Notes under the pieces: model-generated | Database searches by the model: none | Seen by the model: the letters and a program-made list of their open reading frames with translations, nothing else | What the model was told of the DNA's origin: nothing | Program-made: the position numbers and the translations under genes | NCBI GenBank assembly: GCA_022577435.1 | Contig: JAKOON010000006.1 | Coordinates: forward strand, 2,977,001-3,041,000 | DNA: 64,000 nt | Source of the DNA: Embiotoca jacksoni | Lineage: Eukaryota > Chordata > Actinopteri > Embiotocidae | Direction of reading: 5' to 3' | Part shown: in pieces, positions 50,067 to 62,258 of the stretch | Numbering within the stretch: position 1 is the stretch's first letter | Layout of the letters: each line of letters begins with the position of its first letter

Positions 50067-52992
50067 CTTTTATGATAACTTTGGCCAGCGCCTCACTCGA
50101 GCCGATGTGGTTGGTGGCCACACATTTGTACGTTCCGCTGTCACTCTGTTTAACATGAGCTATAAGCAGCTTCCCGTCCCTCGTGACCTCCGCTCCTGCA
50201 GATAGCCTCGCCCGGCCCACCCGGCTCCATGCGAACTGAATGGGATGAGAGCCGTGGGCGAGGCACTGCACGCGCAACGCATCTCCGGGATGCAGCCTCA
50301 CCTGGTCTGGCAGGCAGGTGGCGTACGGAGGGCCTGCGTGAAGAAGAATAATACTCTTAGCACAAACAGTGAAAAAGGATCTGGAGGTACAGGGTTAATA
50401 TCTGTGTTGTGCACTCACCCTCCACCTCCATCTGCGTGTACGCCTCACTGTAGCCGTGTATGTTAGTTGCATTGCAGATGTACTGTCCTGAGTCTTGGCG
50501 CCCCACACTGGTCAGAGTCAAAACTCCACCGACCACCGTGTGTTTCCATGGCAAAGGTGCTCGCAGCTTGGACCAGGTGATGAGAGGAGGAGGGGAACCT
50601 GCAGGAAGAGCAGAGAGGACAAAGTTCAAACTGAGAAGTCAGAGCAGAACAACTGAGAGATATGTATAAAGACATCTTACCGCTGGCCTGACACTCCATT
50701 GTGACCGTATGTCCCTCCACCCCTGTCATCTCCGCAGTGCTCACCGAGGCCACCGGTGCTCCAGGACCGCCCTCGACAATGACCTGAACTTTGACCTCTG
50801 TCACCCCCTCGTTGTTTTCAGCCTGGCAAATATAAAGTCCTGAGTCCTCTGGACGAGCTGCAGGCCACTGAGAAAACCACATACTCTGTGTTTGACATCC
50901 TGCAATGTAAAAACAAATGAAAGAATAGCACGCACATGATTTTATATTTCACCTCTATGGTGTTGACATCATTTATCTCCTTGGTAACCAGCTGCAGGGT
51001 GGATCCTTGGCGTTTCCAGGCCAGTTTGGGGCGTGGCCTGCCTGTGGCACGACACTCCACGGACACCAAATCGCCGATCCTGGCCCGCACGGGCCCCGCC
51101 GGTGTCAGCTGTACTTTAGGAGCATCTGAGAGAAACAGTAAGTCGCTTATTATTATTTTTGGCTGCTTGCGGACAGAGGGGAAAAGCTAACACAACAATG
51201 ACGTGACAGTTTAGCTGATTTGGTAAACATCCAAGCAAACAGCTGCTTATTTACAGATCCAAAAATTCTGGAGCAACACCATTCATTTCTTATTATGTCA
51301 AAGATTCACTCTCTTTTTGCTCTGTTTTTGGTCTCTACCAAGTTCTGTGAGGCTCCACTATGTTCACCAGCCTGTTGCCACCAGTGTTTGTCTGCTGTTT
51401 GGGTTTTCTTACTGCCTGCCGGGGCCAAAAATGTTGCAGTGCAGTGACATTGAAACAAACAGTAAAGTTGTGGGCTGGACAGCTAAACAATGAGGTGACA
51501 CTCACTATAAAGCTCCGTAAGAACTCCGTAGAGTTGCAGATTCAGTTCGCAATTCTCAGCAGGTTCATGAGTGACGCCTTCACATTGTCATCTTGTTTTC
51601 ACATTGTGACACATAATACAGAATAAAACATAAACCAACTCCTCTAAAATGATACCTGATGTACTCACACATTCACAATCACCAGTTGGTAAAAGTTTGT
51701 AGAAATGCCAGGGAATCACAGCTGGAGGTAAGTTATGCAGGGGCGAGGAAAGCCCCCCCCTCCCCAAATTCTAGTTTGATTATTTTATTTTTGGTTGACG
51801 TGAGCCCAGGTATAATTTTAGGTTTTCTCGCTTTGCTTTTGCACACACAGTGAACAGTGAAGACAAGCTCACGTTTGACATTAAGCACAGCACTGGCAGT
51901 GCCGCGTCCGGCGGAGCCGACAGCCACACAGCGGTACTGTCCCTGGTTTCCAGGTCGGACGCTTGCAACCGTCAGCACAGAGCCATCAGGACCGACCTTT
52001 ACGTTGTCTGGAAGGAAAGAGGAGAATTCAGACAAACCTCACAGACTGTGATAGTGTTTAAAAACTGTGACTATGCAAACATGTTATGACTCCTCACCTG
52101 GTAATGCTTGGTTATTGGCTCTCCTCCACTCCAGTTGGACTGGCTGAGCGCTGCCCCCCACTTGGCACCTAAAGCTGACAGACTCTCCTTGTCGCACAGT
52201 GGCAGCCTGGGGCTCCACTGTTACGACAGGACCCTGAGCTGCCACTGCACGCAGAGACACTTGTTAATACACAAATGCAACAACACACATGCATGCACAA
52301 ATCAACTCCCTGAACCTTTAGACAGGTCCGTCAACAAACACCAAGCAAACAGCCAGAGTAAATACACAGAAATGCTGCCTGCTGACGAAGCAAAAAATTT
52401 AAAATGGACAAAAAAAAACAAAGGAAGCGATTTTTCACAAAGAAAATGTAATTTAAAGACAGCTCTATCTTATCTTATTACATTAAATTGTTGATTCACC
52501 TAAATCACATGTTTGGCTTGATTTGCCCAGATTTTGAAATAGCTGTTGCAGTGATTTCTGCCCTCATACAAGCACATTGGAGGGGAAAAAATATATATAT
52601 TTATGATGCTTATATAAAATAAAAATGATGTTACAACAATTCAAGAGCAACTTGTCTGTCAAAAAAATGATTTCAGTAGTTTTCATTGGGAGGGGGGATT
52701 ACTTCCATAGAGACACGTTACAGTGGTCTATGAATAATCCAGAATAATCAGGACCCAACAAACTAATTTAAATTTGAGTTTAGGCTTCAATTTTGCTCAA
52801 TCTGACCCTTATTAAATAAAATACGGTTACGTCTCAACAGTCACACAAAGTAACAGAGAAGCTGTCAGGATGGCAGAAACATCTACTAAGTCTGTGTCAC
52901 AGCAAATGTAATTCTGTTGTTAAAATTCAATCAGATTCATTACCTGAACATAACAGGGAACAGAGGATCAAAGCCCCGGGTGACAAATCCAT
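50067..52992 (-). CDS. secreted or membrane protein with five perlecan-like Ig domains (3' end unresolved)
   Basis: Seven exons join in phase on the minus strand: 52992-52944 (signal peptide MDLSPGALILCSLLCS), 52244-52098, 52007-51873, 51125-50953, 50867-50681, 50598-50419 and 50333-50067, giving 379 codons and ending in phase 1 before a donor. Five I-set Ig domains follow each other. Each shows the first Cys (VSFRCQV, VSVECRA, VTMECQA, VRVQCLA or equivalent), the core Trp and the D-S-G-x-Y-x-C motif (EDSGLYICQAENN, QDSGQYICNATN, SDSGTYKCVATN). The last domain opens PPYATCLPDQ and has QCLAHGSHPIQFAWSRVG, close to an Ig repeat of perlecan (HSPG2), the family I would assign. With the signal peptide so near, it is a short protein rather than perlecan itself. 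Cell matrix or cell-surface location is inferred. The next exon and the stop codon were not found. Confidence 0.8.
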
Positions 52993-53220
52993 GATGAACA
53001 CACAACAGTCCCAGTTTCTCTGCTGTGCAAGACCTCTCTGTGTGTCTCTCTCTGTCCCTTATCACTGTCGACCTTTAACCCTCCACCAACCCCTTCCTCT
53101 ACTCAAATATTGTCTCTAACTGCCAGTCACGTATGAAGCATTGACTATTATATTTTTGCATTCCTTTTGAGCTAATAATTGTCTGATTCAAAAGACTTTA
53201 GACTTGGCTAAATATGTTAA

Positions 53221-53437
53221 CCCTCGTGTTGGCCTTGGGTCAAAATGACCCGCAGCTGTGTTCAACCAAGTTCTATTTTATTTCTATATTTTAATATTTT
53301 TTGGGATCATTGGTCATCATTTTTTAAAGAAACCCTCACAGCCTCCTTGTCACAAATGATCCCAAAAAATATGAAAATAAAATAGAACTTGGTTGAACAC
53401 AGCTGCGGGTCATTTTGACCCAAGGACAACACAAGGG
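53221..53437. mobile_element. palindromic TTAA-flanked MITE
   Basis: 217 bp between TTAA copies (53217-53220 and 53438-53441). The two arms, about 95 nt each, are near-perfect inverted repeats (left 'ccctcgtgttggccttgggt', right end 'acccaaggacaacacaaggg'). TTAA targets and CCCT-type ends suggest mobilisation by a piggyBac-type transposase. No coding capacity. The RNA or single strand would fold into one long hairpin. Confidence 0.9.
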
Positions 53438-53743
53438 TTAATCATGTCACTGATGTGACATGCAAAGAACTTGCAGGAAATATTCTGGTGAAAAGCACAA
53501 AAACCAGATTTTGTGACTTGCAAAGATCTGTAACTAACTACAGGAAGACTGGAATTTTATCACTTTACTCTTCAGAGCATTATTCTGCTTTTCAAGAAAA
53601 CGATCACTCCTCCACCCAAACACTCACACGTGTGTCTGTATTGATCTGTGAGCCTGCAGACGTAGTGGCTGATTAGACTGAATTATAAGGAACACAGTTG
53701 TCCTTGTTTTTGTCCTTGTTTTGGGGATAAAGAGAATCATCTG

Positions 53744-53866
53744 GGCTCTGTGATGGACTGGCGACCTGTCCAGGGTGTACCCTGCCTTCACCTAAAGTGA
53801 GCTGGGATCCCCCCGTGATCGTATTCAGGATAAAGCGGGTATAGATAATGGATGGATGGATGGATG
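53744..53866 (+). mobile_element. 5'-truncated LINE 3' tail with target-site duplication
   Basis: Contains 'gatggactggcgacctgtcc' and 'agggtgtaccctgccttcac', the familiar 3' end of fish L2/CR1-type LINEs and the SINEs that share it, and ends in (GGAT)n. A 12-bp direct repeat, gagaatcatctg, flanks it at 53732-53743 and 53867-53878, marking the insertion. Confidence 0.85.
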
Positions 53867-53878
53867 GAGAATCATCTG

Positions 53879-55019
53879 CTGTAAAGCTGGAGAATACTCA
53901 AAAATAATGGGTACATTTTTTTTTTTTTTTTTATTTAAAGCAAAATCAAAATCACCAGAAATCACTTATAACAGTTGTAACTGTTTCTCATCTTAATCTG
54001 ATTATCTTCTATCACTGTTCTTTTATAAAACTCTCATTATTTGGCCTTTAGCATGAACCAATCAATGAAGTTAACCCCTGTTCTCATAGAAGTACAATTG
54101 TTTTCATTGCTGAACATTTTAAAGGATATTTAACAATTGATAACTATAAAATTAACAAAATGAAACATGTTACATCTAGTTGTATAGATGTAATGTGTTT
54201 CATTTTTTTCAGCAAACATAAGGTTTGTTTACATTTTTGAACTGAAGAGCCATCCATTGACTTTGAATGGCATTTTATCATACTAATAAGCTAACACAGT
54301 GTAGCACTCAATGCATCATCAGTTACTCCATAACAATCGTCCAACCTCTTCTAGTATACAAACGACATTCATATCTGACTAATATTTAACTTAATCAGTT
54401 AGATTTGAATCCCCTTCAAATGTTGTTAAACTAACTCAGGTGACTATGAAGCAATAATATTCCAGTTTTTTCTCTTCCAACTAATTTGCTTCTTTAAACA
54501 CAGGTTGAGGATTGATTTGTTAACCAGAGCTCAAGTTATCTTTAATAATTCTTATTTTGAGATAAAGTAAAATGAGCTAACCATGATCAGCATTAATATG
54601 AGATAGATGTGTTGGGAACCCTCCCAGCATGCACATCCCAAGAGACTATAACTAATAATAACAGGCCGGCAATAAAAAATTTAACTTTTCTATCCTCATT
54701 CAAGAACCAGCTGTAATTGCATTAACAATTTTAAGCAGTGTACAGCCAATCGTTTAATAAGAGATGATAGTGATTTGACAATGATGTGTATTGTCCTCAT
54801 CTAAAATCAATATGAGATAAACACTATTTGATTATAAAGACAAATAGAGACAAATTCACTGATCTAGAGGATCTGTGTACAAAATCTCTTAGTCATGATC
54901 TAGCTGACAATAGACTTACATGTTTGGCCTTCAGGATTTGTTGTTCTGACATGCATTTTAAATTAGCTTAAAAAATATTCAACAAATCCGTAAAATCCAC
55001 AATATTCATTGGGATTAAG
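53879..55019. other. AT-rich stretch without recognised features
   Basis: Nothing beyond a T-run at about 53918-53931. C-terminal exons of a pbx gene would be expected here if the pseudogene were complete; none was recognised. Confidence 0.45.
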
Positions 55020-55960
55020 TCGTGTGTGTATACCCGAGTTTGGTGTAGCTGGGGAATTGTCTTGGCTGGCAAATGAAGATACGCTCTCAGCGTCCACAGC
55101 TGTCTTCATCATGTAAAGGTCGAACTTTGCAGTGTTCTTCTTGTACTAAATCCTCTTGTTTCCAAACCAGTTGGCCACCTGAGAGAATGAAAGAGGCCAA
55201 AAAATGCATCTTTTTTTTTATGTTTGAAAATATATTTTTCCTCCTCTGTCTTTGACAGCTTGACTTGAGCAGCAGCGATGGAGCACTTCTTCACCAGCTC
55301 TTCTTAATCTCCTCATTAGGGCAGGGGTTTGCCAGATGGGAGTAAAAATATTCCTTCAAAATCTGTGTTGCCCTGTTTGCTGAAGTTTTTTCATTTACCA
55401 CTGACAGAAAAAGGAAAATTGCACATTTTAAATGTCCGAAAAACAGCAAATACTATTCTTCACGATGCTGTAAATACACCAGCACACACTGAAAGGCTCA
55501 TTTTAAGAGGAGGCAGAAAAAAAACATGTAAAATCCAACCTGGCATCCAGGAACCTGGAGCGTAGGATCATGACAGCCTCACGTGTGCTCTGCTTCAGCT
55601 GCATCTGGATGGCGCTGAACTTGCGGTGGATGATCGCCACCATTTGCTCAATCTCTTTGGGGGAGATGGGTCGTGTTCGGGACTGCTCCCTCAGCAGGTT
55701 CATCACATGGTTGGTGAATTCATTGCATGCTTGCGTGAGACGAAGGGCAAAGAGTTCAGGTGAGGCTCAGAAAAAATAACTCAAACACACTCGCATTCAT
55801 TCAGCAGCATGTCACTTATTTAATTACCCCTTTAACAACCCCTTACAGCTTACAACATGTCATCCAGTCGCATGATCTGAAGGGTCAGGGGGTTGGTCTT
55901 CTTGGTCGCCTTGGATACGGAGGGTTGTGGAGAGGGACAGAAACTGTCAAGGCCACATCA
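55020..55960 (-). pseudogene. pbx: decaying pbx-family TALE homeobox gene
   Basis: Four exon remnants lie in order on the minus strand. About 55935-55865 is a scrambled piece of the PBX-A domain exon, ending QIMRLDDML then a stop. 55729-55540 is an intact exon encoding ACNEFTNHVMNLLREQ and RPISPKEIEQMV through to RSRFLDAR. 55400-55250 is the first homeobox exon, with KNFSKQ, a one-base insertion, EYFYSHLANPCPNEE, then a one-base loss before EELVKKCSIAAAQV. About 55181-55046 is the second homeobox exon, reading VANWFGNKRI-stop-YKKN in recognition helix 3, followed by a shortened tail with SPATPNS. The homeodomain donor is also altered. Functional PBX proteins are Hox/Meis DNA-binding partners; this copy cannot make a homeodomain. 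PBX4 is likely from the neighbourhood, but the paralogue is inferred. Confidence 0.88.
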
Positions 55961-58900
55961 GACCAATAAAGTAATCAAGTCAAGTTCAAGACATGTTAGT
56001 AGGGCAGATGTTCAAAATCAAAATAATGTATTTATTACATAACACCATGTTCACTTACTCACCTACTGCTTCATTCCTCTAAATTCCCATCTCTTTTTTT
56101 CTTTTGGTTTTGAGAGGCTTTTGACAGACAGACTTAACATTTTTGGATATATTGCCGGGAGGTATTGAAATTGAATACTTGAACCATTCAGAGTTCACAG
56201 TTTTATATGTTGAAAATGTGAAGCATCTTTTAATCAAAGGCAGTAGAAAGAATTAAAAAATTTGGACATCTGGTTGAAAAGAGATGAAAAAATGGGGAGC
56301 AGAAAAACACTTGAGTTTCCTGCTTATGTAACACTTGTCATTCAGAACTTCTGGCTCCACTGATGTAAAACTAGACAACCAGGATGCACACTACACACAA
56401 CGCCACTGACATTCACACTTTTAAGCTACTTCAAAACATTATATTTCCTGTAGGTCAGTCGCCATTGTGTCACATTTAATGGATTTATAGATACTTTAAC
56501 AGCTGCTCAACAACTGTGGATAACTGAGGGATTTGATGGAGTTTGTCTTTCTGAGCACAACTGGGGTTTTCTTATTACCCAGCAAATCTCACAAGACCAA
56601 CACACATACAGGATTATCACAATATTTACAAGTTCTTTCATGTTGTCCCTTAGTTCAATTTTGTCCAAACATACCTCAAATCAGTGTACCAAAACTAAAG
56701 GCATGAAAATATTTATATAAATATATTATTATCTGCTTGACACTGAAAAAAAGAAGAGTTTAGTCCCACATGGCCCAGACACTGGACTTGACTCAGTCTC
56801 TTCTTCGCCAAATAGCTTTGACGCGGTAATGACAGTGAAACATTACAATACATTACATTACAGCACAAGCCGGCCATACAGTATGAGAAAAACACTCCAC
56901 TGGTTCAAATAAACAGTCCAAGCAGAGCAGAACTGGACTTCAGGGAAAGCTAGCTTAATAGTGCCAGAAGAGTCGACACTATAAACACTGGACGACATAA
57001 GAAAACCTCAGTAACAGCTCTCTTACTGCAGCTGTATTTGTTGGAGGCAGTAAACCGATCTTAAGTAGAGTCTGTTATTGTGTACACTGGACGCTACTGA
57101 AGCGAGAGAAAACAGGAAGTACAGACGACAAAAAAACCTGACAGGAGGGAGGTTAACATAAAATCTCTGTTTCTATGGAAGTGATGCCAGTGTTCCTCGG
57201 CATGCCCAAAGAGAAACACACGTATACCAAACACATGCACAAGCATCCTTGTACACACACATACACACACACAACCGTTAATTAACGCCGGCTCTCAAGC
57301 AGCGACTCAAGACTCCATGAAAGATGAACGCTCATTTGAGAGATCGTTAATTTGCACCGTTATGCAGATTAGGTGGCAATTAGAAGGTAGTTCCTGGTAG
57401 GGTCTCCCATTCATCATCCACAACAAGGGCAATGCCAGCGCTATCATCTGGCTAACCTCCACAAGAAACACACACACAGACACCTTTCAACACTAACTGA
57501 GTCTGTCAAACACACCGTCGATGTCCCAAACCATGTTAGCGTAGGGAAATTACTGCAGTGCAACAGCATTTATGCAATGATGTTTTAAATAGTTTCACAC
57601 ACACAAACACACTCAAATACACTCAAAGCAACTGTAGACGGTAGGCAGTGTAATTTGTTGTAATTAGTTGTAGTTAGAAGCATATTAATCCAATATTTTA
57701 AAATAACAAGGTCAGGAATCAGCACAATACAAAAGACATTTTTAACTGCAGATATGTTGACTTGTTGTTGGGAAAGCACAGGTGATGGCTGCATTCATGG
57801 TCCATGTTAGTACACTGTCGTGGTTTACTGGGGCACTTATTGGAGCTGAGCCATCATTAATACACCTGTGGATTACCTTCTGTGACAAGTCTAAATGTCT
57901 GTGGTGAAAAAAGGTCTCCTGGTCAGAGGCAGCCAACAGGGTCATTCTGCCCAGATGTGTGTGATAAAACCTACACTTCCTGGATGTTTTAGGAACTTAC
58001 TTTTTAAGAGTAAAACTCCACATTTGTGACTTGTTTCAAAAAATGTACAACTCCAGCAGAAACAAATACCCTCAGGGCTGCATTCAACAGCCAAGACGGG
58101 GATGTCAGAAAATGCTGTGAAAGGGACTAAATGTTGGTTTTCAGCGTTTCCTGGGATTTGTTGATGTTAAACTGATAAAGAGGACTTATGACCGAAATCC
58201 ATGTTTCAAGATAAAAGACGAGCACGGATTGAAGTGCAAAAAACCCATGTAAGACCAGGTAGCACGTGCAGACCCATTCAAAGAGTCTTTTGTGATCCTG
58301 TGATGTGAGAACTACCAATCTCAGCCGAACAGGTTCCTTCGATTGTTAAAGAAAGGTGGTCAAAGAATCATCTGGTCACTCTTCTATCTTTACAGTTTTC
58401 CCGATTCATTCCTCAAAATTCCTCTCTGCTGAGTTTATTTTACAAGTTCACTTACATCTCCTTTGCCGCCCTTCTCTTTTTCCCCACATTATCCTTTCTG
58501 TAAATTGGGGCTGTTCTGAGGGTAAAAGCTAAATGACGGCAAGTCGGTGAGACAACTAGTTGCCTTGGTAACTCCGAATCCTTCTGCTGCCAACCTCAGG
58601 CTTCCTGTTTCCAGGGTAAGTCAATGAAAAAGGACTGCTGTGTGACTCACACCACTCTGTACTTTGTGTGGAAGGAGTTCTCCACTCAAAAGTAATGTAA
58701 AGATGATTTCCTGCCCGTTCAAATTTTACGGGCATTTTTTTTGGTGAATTTAAAATCAGAGCTTTGTATTATTAAGGTGTGAATGAATGAGGTTAAGTTA
58801 GGCAGGATGTCATTTTTAGGTATAAAAGCCTGTATCAACCATCCTGTCGATGTGCAGTTCATCCACGTAAATCACAAACAATTACTGCGACATAAACATT

Positions 58901-59209
58901 GCACCATTTTAACTGCTGGCACAGATTCCTGATGTTAATCACCCAGATTAGACGATACTGTTGCTCCCATGAATTTGTCAGTCCAAAGCGTCTCCTGTTA
59001 TGACGCTCCACCTGCAGTAGCACTTCTAGCCTTTTCACCATCTGAGCAGTTGGCCTCACCAAATATCACCAAGGCAGCCAGCAGAGGATGAGTTTTTATA
59101 AAAATCCCACAGCAAATTCAATAAAACAAGATAATAAGAATATCAATAAGAACGATTAAGAATCACAATAAGAATATCAAAGAATCAGAGTCAATCTATT
59201 TCAGCTATG
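55961..59209. other. intergenic region without recognised gene
   Basis: No exons could be supported. A minus-strand open stretch at 58859-59062 has a protein-like composition (it includes KRLEVLLQVERHNRRRFGL) and may be a relic of a mobile element, but I do not recognise it. Confidence 0.4.
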
Positions 59210-59583
59210 TATAGTGGGTACAGAAAGTATTCAGACCCCTTTAAATTTTTCACACTTTCATTGCAGCCATTTGCTAAAATCAAAAAAGTTCATTTTATTT
59301 CTCATTAATGTACACTCAGCACCCCATCTTGACAGAAAAAAACAGAAATGTAGAAATTTGTGCAAATTTATTAAAAAAGAAAAACTGAAATATCACATGG
59401 TCATAAGTATTCAGACCCTTTGCTGTGACACTCATATTTAACTCACATGCTGTCCATTTCTTCTGATCCTCCTTGAGATGGTTCTACGCCTTCATTGGAG
59501 TCCAGCTGTGTTTAATTAAACTGATTGGACTTGATTAGGAAAGGCACACACCTGTCCATATAAGACCTGACAGCTCACAGTGC

Positions 59584-62258
59584 ATGTCAGAGCAAATGAG
59601 AATCATGAGGTCGAAGGAACTGTCCAAGGAGCTCAGAGACAGAATTGTGGCAAGGCACAGATCTGGCCAAGGTTACAAAATAATTTCTGCAGCACTCAAG
59701 GTTCCTAAGAGCACAGTGGCCTCCATAATCCTTAAATGTAGTGATGGTGAGATGAAGCCTCATGAGGCATCGAACCACTTCAGCCAATTGGTTCGAGAAA
59801 GGGTTCATTTCTCGAAGCTTCATGTGCACACGAAACCACCTACTGGCCAAGTGTATAATCACAGGCAGCTGTATCTGAACCACATAATGTGATGCATTGA
59901 ATTTTTGTGTCTGTTATGGCTGTTGGGAATGACTATGAATTACAAAAATGTATGACCAAATAATTTCTGTACATAAATTATCACATATGTGCATAATAAA
60001 ATATTTTTTGAATGTATTCTGTGTGTGTAAATTTTCCCAAAATGGTAGTATCGTATGATATGGCAGGTTGTGTAATAATGTTTTTCTGTCACTTTAGGAA
60101 AATGGCATGGGCTTAAGCAGGCAGAGGACAGTGAAAGTGCTTGTGGAACTAGGAAGAGGGGACTGAATATGCTTGTGTAACTTGGACAATGATGTACAGG
60201 ACAGGGGACATTTTCTTCATTTTTATTCAGAAATAACAGTTTCTCAACAGTTTTTGGTTTTGTGGATGTCCACATGTCAGAAGTAAGGCTAACAGCAGCC
60301 ACCTTTTCCACTTTAGCCTTAGCCTTCTCCTTAGCTGACTCATACTTGGCCTCCACCATGGCCTTCAGAGCCTAAAGGAAAAAATATATAGTGCTGAACT
60401 GTGAGACACAATAAAGTACTCATTTGTTTCATGCATGCACCCATACATACCTGCCTTGTAGGGAGAACATAATTAGGATCCAGTTTGGACACAAATGCCC
60501 TGAATCCAACATCATCCACAATACTGAAGGGCTGTGTGTCCTTCACTATCATGGAGACGAGGGCTTCATCCAGCTCTTGTTTTCTGGTGGCTGGTTAAAA
60601 GAGAATAAATTCAGTGTCTGTTACCTGTCTTTATTTGCACAATAAACAAAAGTGAACAGGGAAAAATTGTGATGGTGCATTTGTAATATTGTAATGACTT
60701 ACCTTGGCTGGGTGAAGCTCCAGTTTCCTCCTTATTCTCATGCAAGGCACGGTAATGCCTTAGCATGGATGAGGTGTTGTTATTGTACCCCAACTCCTTG
60801 GAGCACAATAAACACCTCACCTTTGAATAAAATAAGAAACTGTGAAAAATACAGTTCTTGATAAGCAAACCTAATGTGTCTGAAATAGAGTTAGATTTAG
60901 CTTACCTTATTAGGAGTTATCAAATCAAAGTGTTCCCACACAGGGGAAATCCTCCTCTTCCTAGCTGGCTCCATCTTATCACCTATCCTTCTCTCCTCAC
61001 TCTCCTAAATCTCCAAACTATCTCTCTCTCTCTAACTTCTCCAAACTATCTCTCTCTCTCTAAACTCTCCAAACTAAATAAACGCTATCCAAACTATCCA
61101 AACTCTCAACTGACCTCAACTCCCCACCAACAACCCACATTTTGAATGGAGCCTGAGGGGTTTATATTGCTGTCAAACCTCCCGGCAAAATCTGAACCAC
61201 TTCCCGAAGCAGTCACGTGGTACAGCCGGGCAGCGAGGCTTCGGACGTCATCATTTTTGGCTCCTCCCCTAAATGAAGCAAGCCTCGACACGCGCTTCGA
61301 GGAAACGCCCCCTCCATTACTTGACACACTCTTCGAAGCGTCGGCACATCTCGTAACATCACTACTTAAATGGAAGAAGTTTGGGACGACCAGAACTCTT
61401 CCTAGACCTGGCCGTCCAGCCAAACTGAGCAATCGTGGGAGAAGAGCCTTGGTGAGAGAGGTAAAGAAGAACCCAAAGATCACTGTGGCTGAGCTCCAGA
61501 GATGCAGTAGGGAGATGGGAGAAAGTTCCACAAAGTCAACTATCACTGCAGCCCTCTACCAGTCGGGGCTTTATGGCAGAGTGGCCCGACGGAAGCCTCT
61601 CCTCAGTGCAAGACATATGAAAGCCCGCATAGAGTTTGCCAAAAAACACATGAAGGACTCCCAGACTATGAGAAATAAGATTCTCTGGTCTGATGAGACC
61701 AAGATTGAACTTTTTGGCGTTAATTCTAAGCGGTATGTGTGGAGAAAACCAGGCACTGCTCATCACCTGCCCAATACAATCCCAAAAGTGAAACATGGTG
61801 GTGGCAGCATCATGCTATGGGGGTGTTTTTCAGCTGCAGGGACAGGACGACTGGTTGCAATTGAAGGAAAGATGAATGCGGCCAAGTACAGAGATATCCT
61901 GGAAGAAAACCTCTTCCAGAGTGCTCTGGACCTCAGACTGGGCCGAAGGTTCACCTTCCAACAAGACAATGACCCTAAGCACACAGCTAAAATAACAAAG
62001 GAGTGGCTTCGGAACAACTCTGTGACCATAATTGACTGGCCCAGCCAGAGCCCTGACCTAAACCCAATTGAGCATCTCTGGAGAGACCTGAAAATGTCTG
62101 TCCACCAACGTTCACCATCCAACCTGACGGAACTGGAGAGGATCTGCAAGGAAGAATGGCAGAGGATCCCCAAATCCAGGTGTGAAAAGCTTGTTGCATC
62201 ATTCCCAAGAAGACTCATGGCTGTACTAGCTCAAAAGGGTGCTTCTACTCAATACTGA
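59584..62258 (+). pseudogene. Tc1 transposase gene interrupted by hAT element
   Basis: The N-terminal part (59584-59738: MSEQMRIMRSKELSKELRDR, to VPKSTVASIILK) and the remainder (61365-62258: KWKKFGTTRTLPRPGRPAKL to the C-terminus) match the 346-residue transposase at 47007-48047. They are separated by a 1.6-kb hAT insertion in the first DNA-binding domain. The DDE residues are all present downstream. The open frame from 61146 that runs into the C-terminal part is fortuitous and begins inside the hAT element. The gene cannot encode its normal protein as it stands. Confidence 0.92.
59739..61364 (-). mobile_element. hAT-family transposon, internally deleted, nested in Tc1
   Basis: 1,626 bp flanked by the 8-bp duplication cttaaatg (59731-59738 and 61365-61372), the hAT target size. 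The termini are inverted: TAGTGATG...gagatg at the left and its complement (catctcgtaacatcacta) at the right. On the minus strand four exon-like blocks remain: 60974-60906 (start MEPARKRRISPVWEHFDL), 60820-60703 (BED zinc finger C..C with H....H: CLLCSKELGY, SSMLRHYRALH), 60590-60451 (PFSIVDDVGFRAFVSKLD) and from 60371 down (AAVSLTSDMWTS, around the first catalytic Asp). The frame then ends, and the rest of the catalytic and dimerisation region is missing. Autonomous hATs of this kind are about twice as long, so this is a deletion derivative that could move only with help. Confidence 0.9.

Noticed and set aside
61146..61364. Apparent N-terminal extension of the second Tc1 transposase
   Set aside because: This part lies inside the hAT element and joins the transposase frame by chance across the target duplication.
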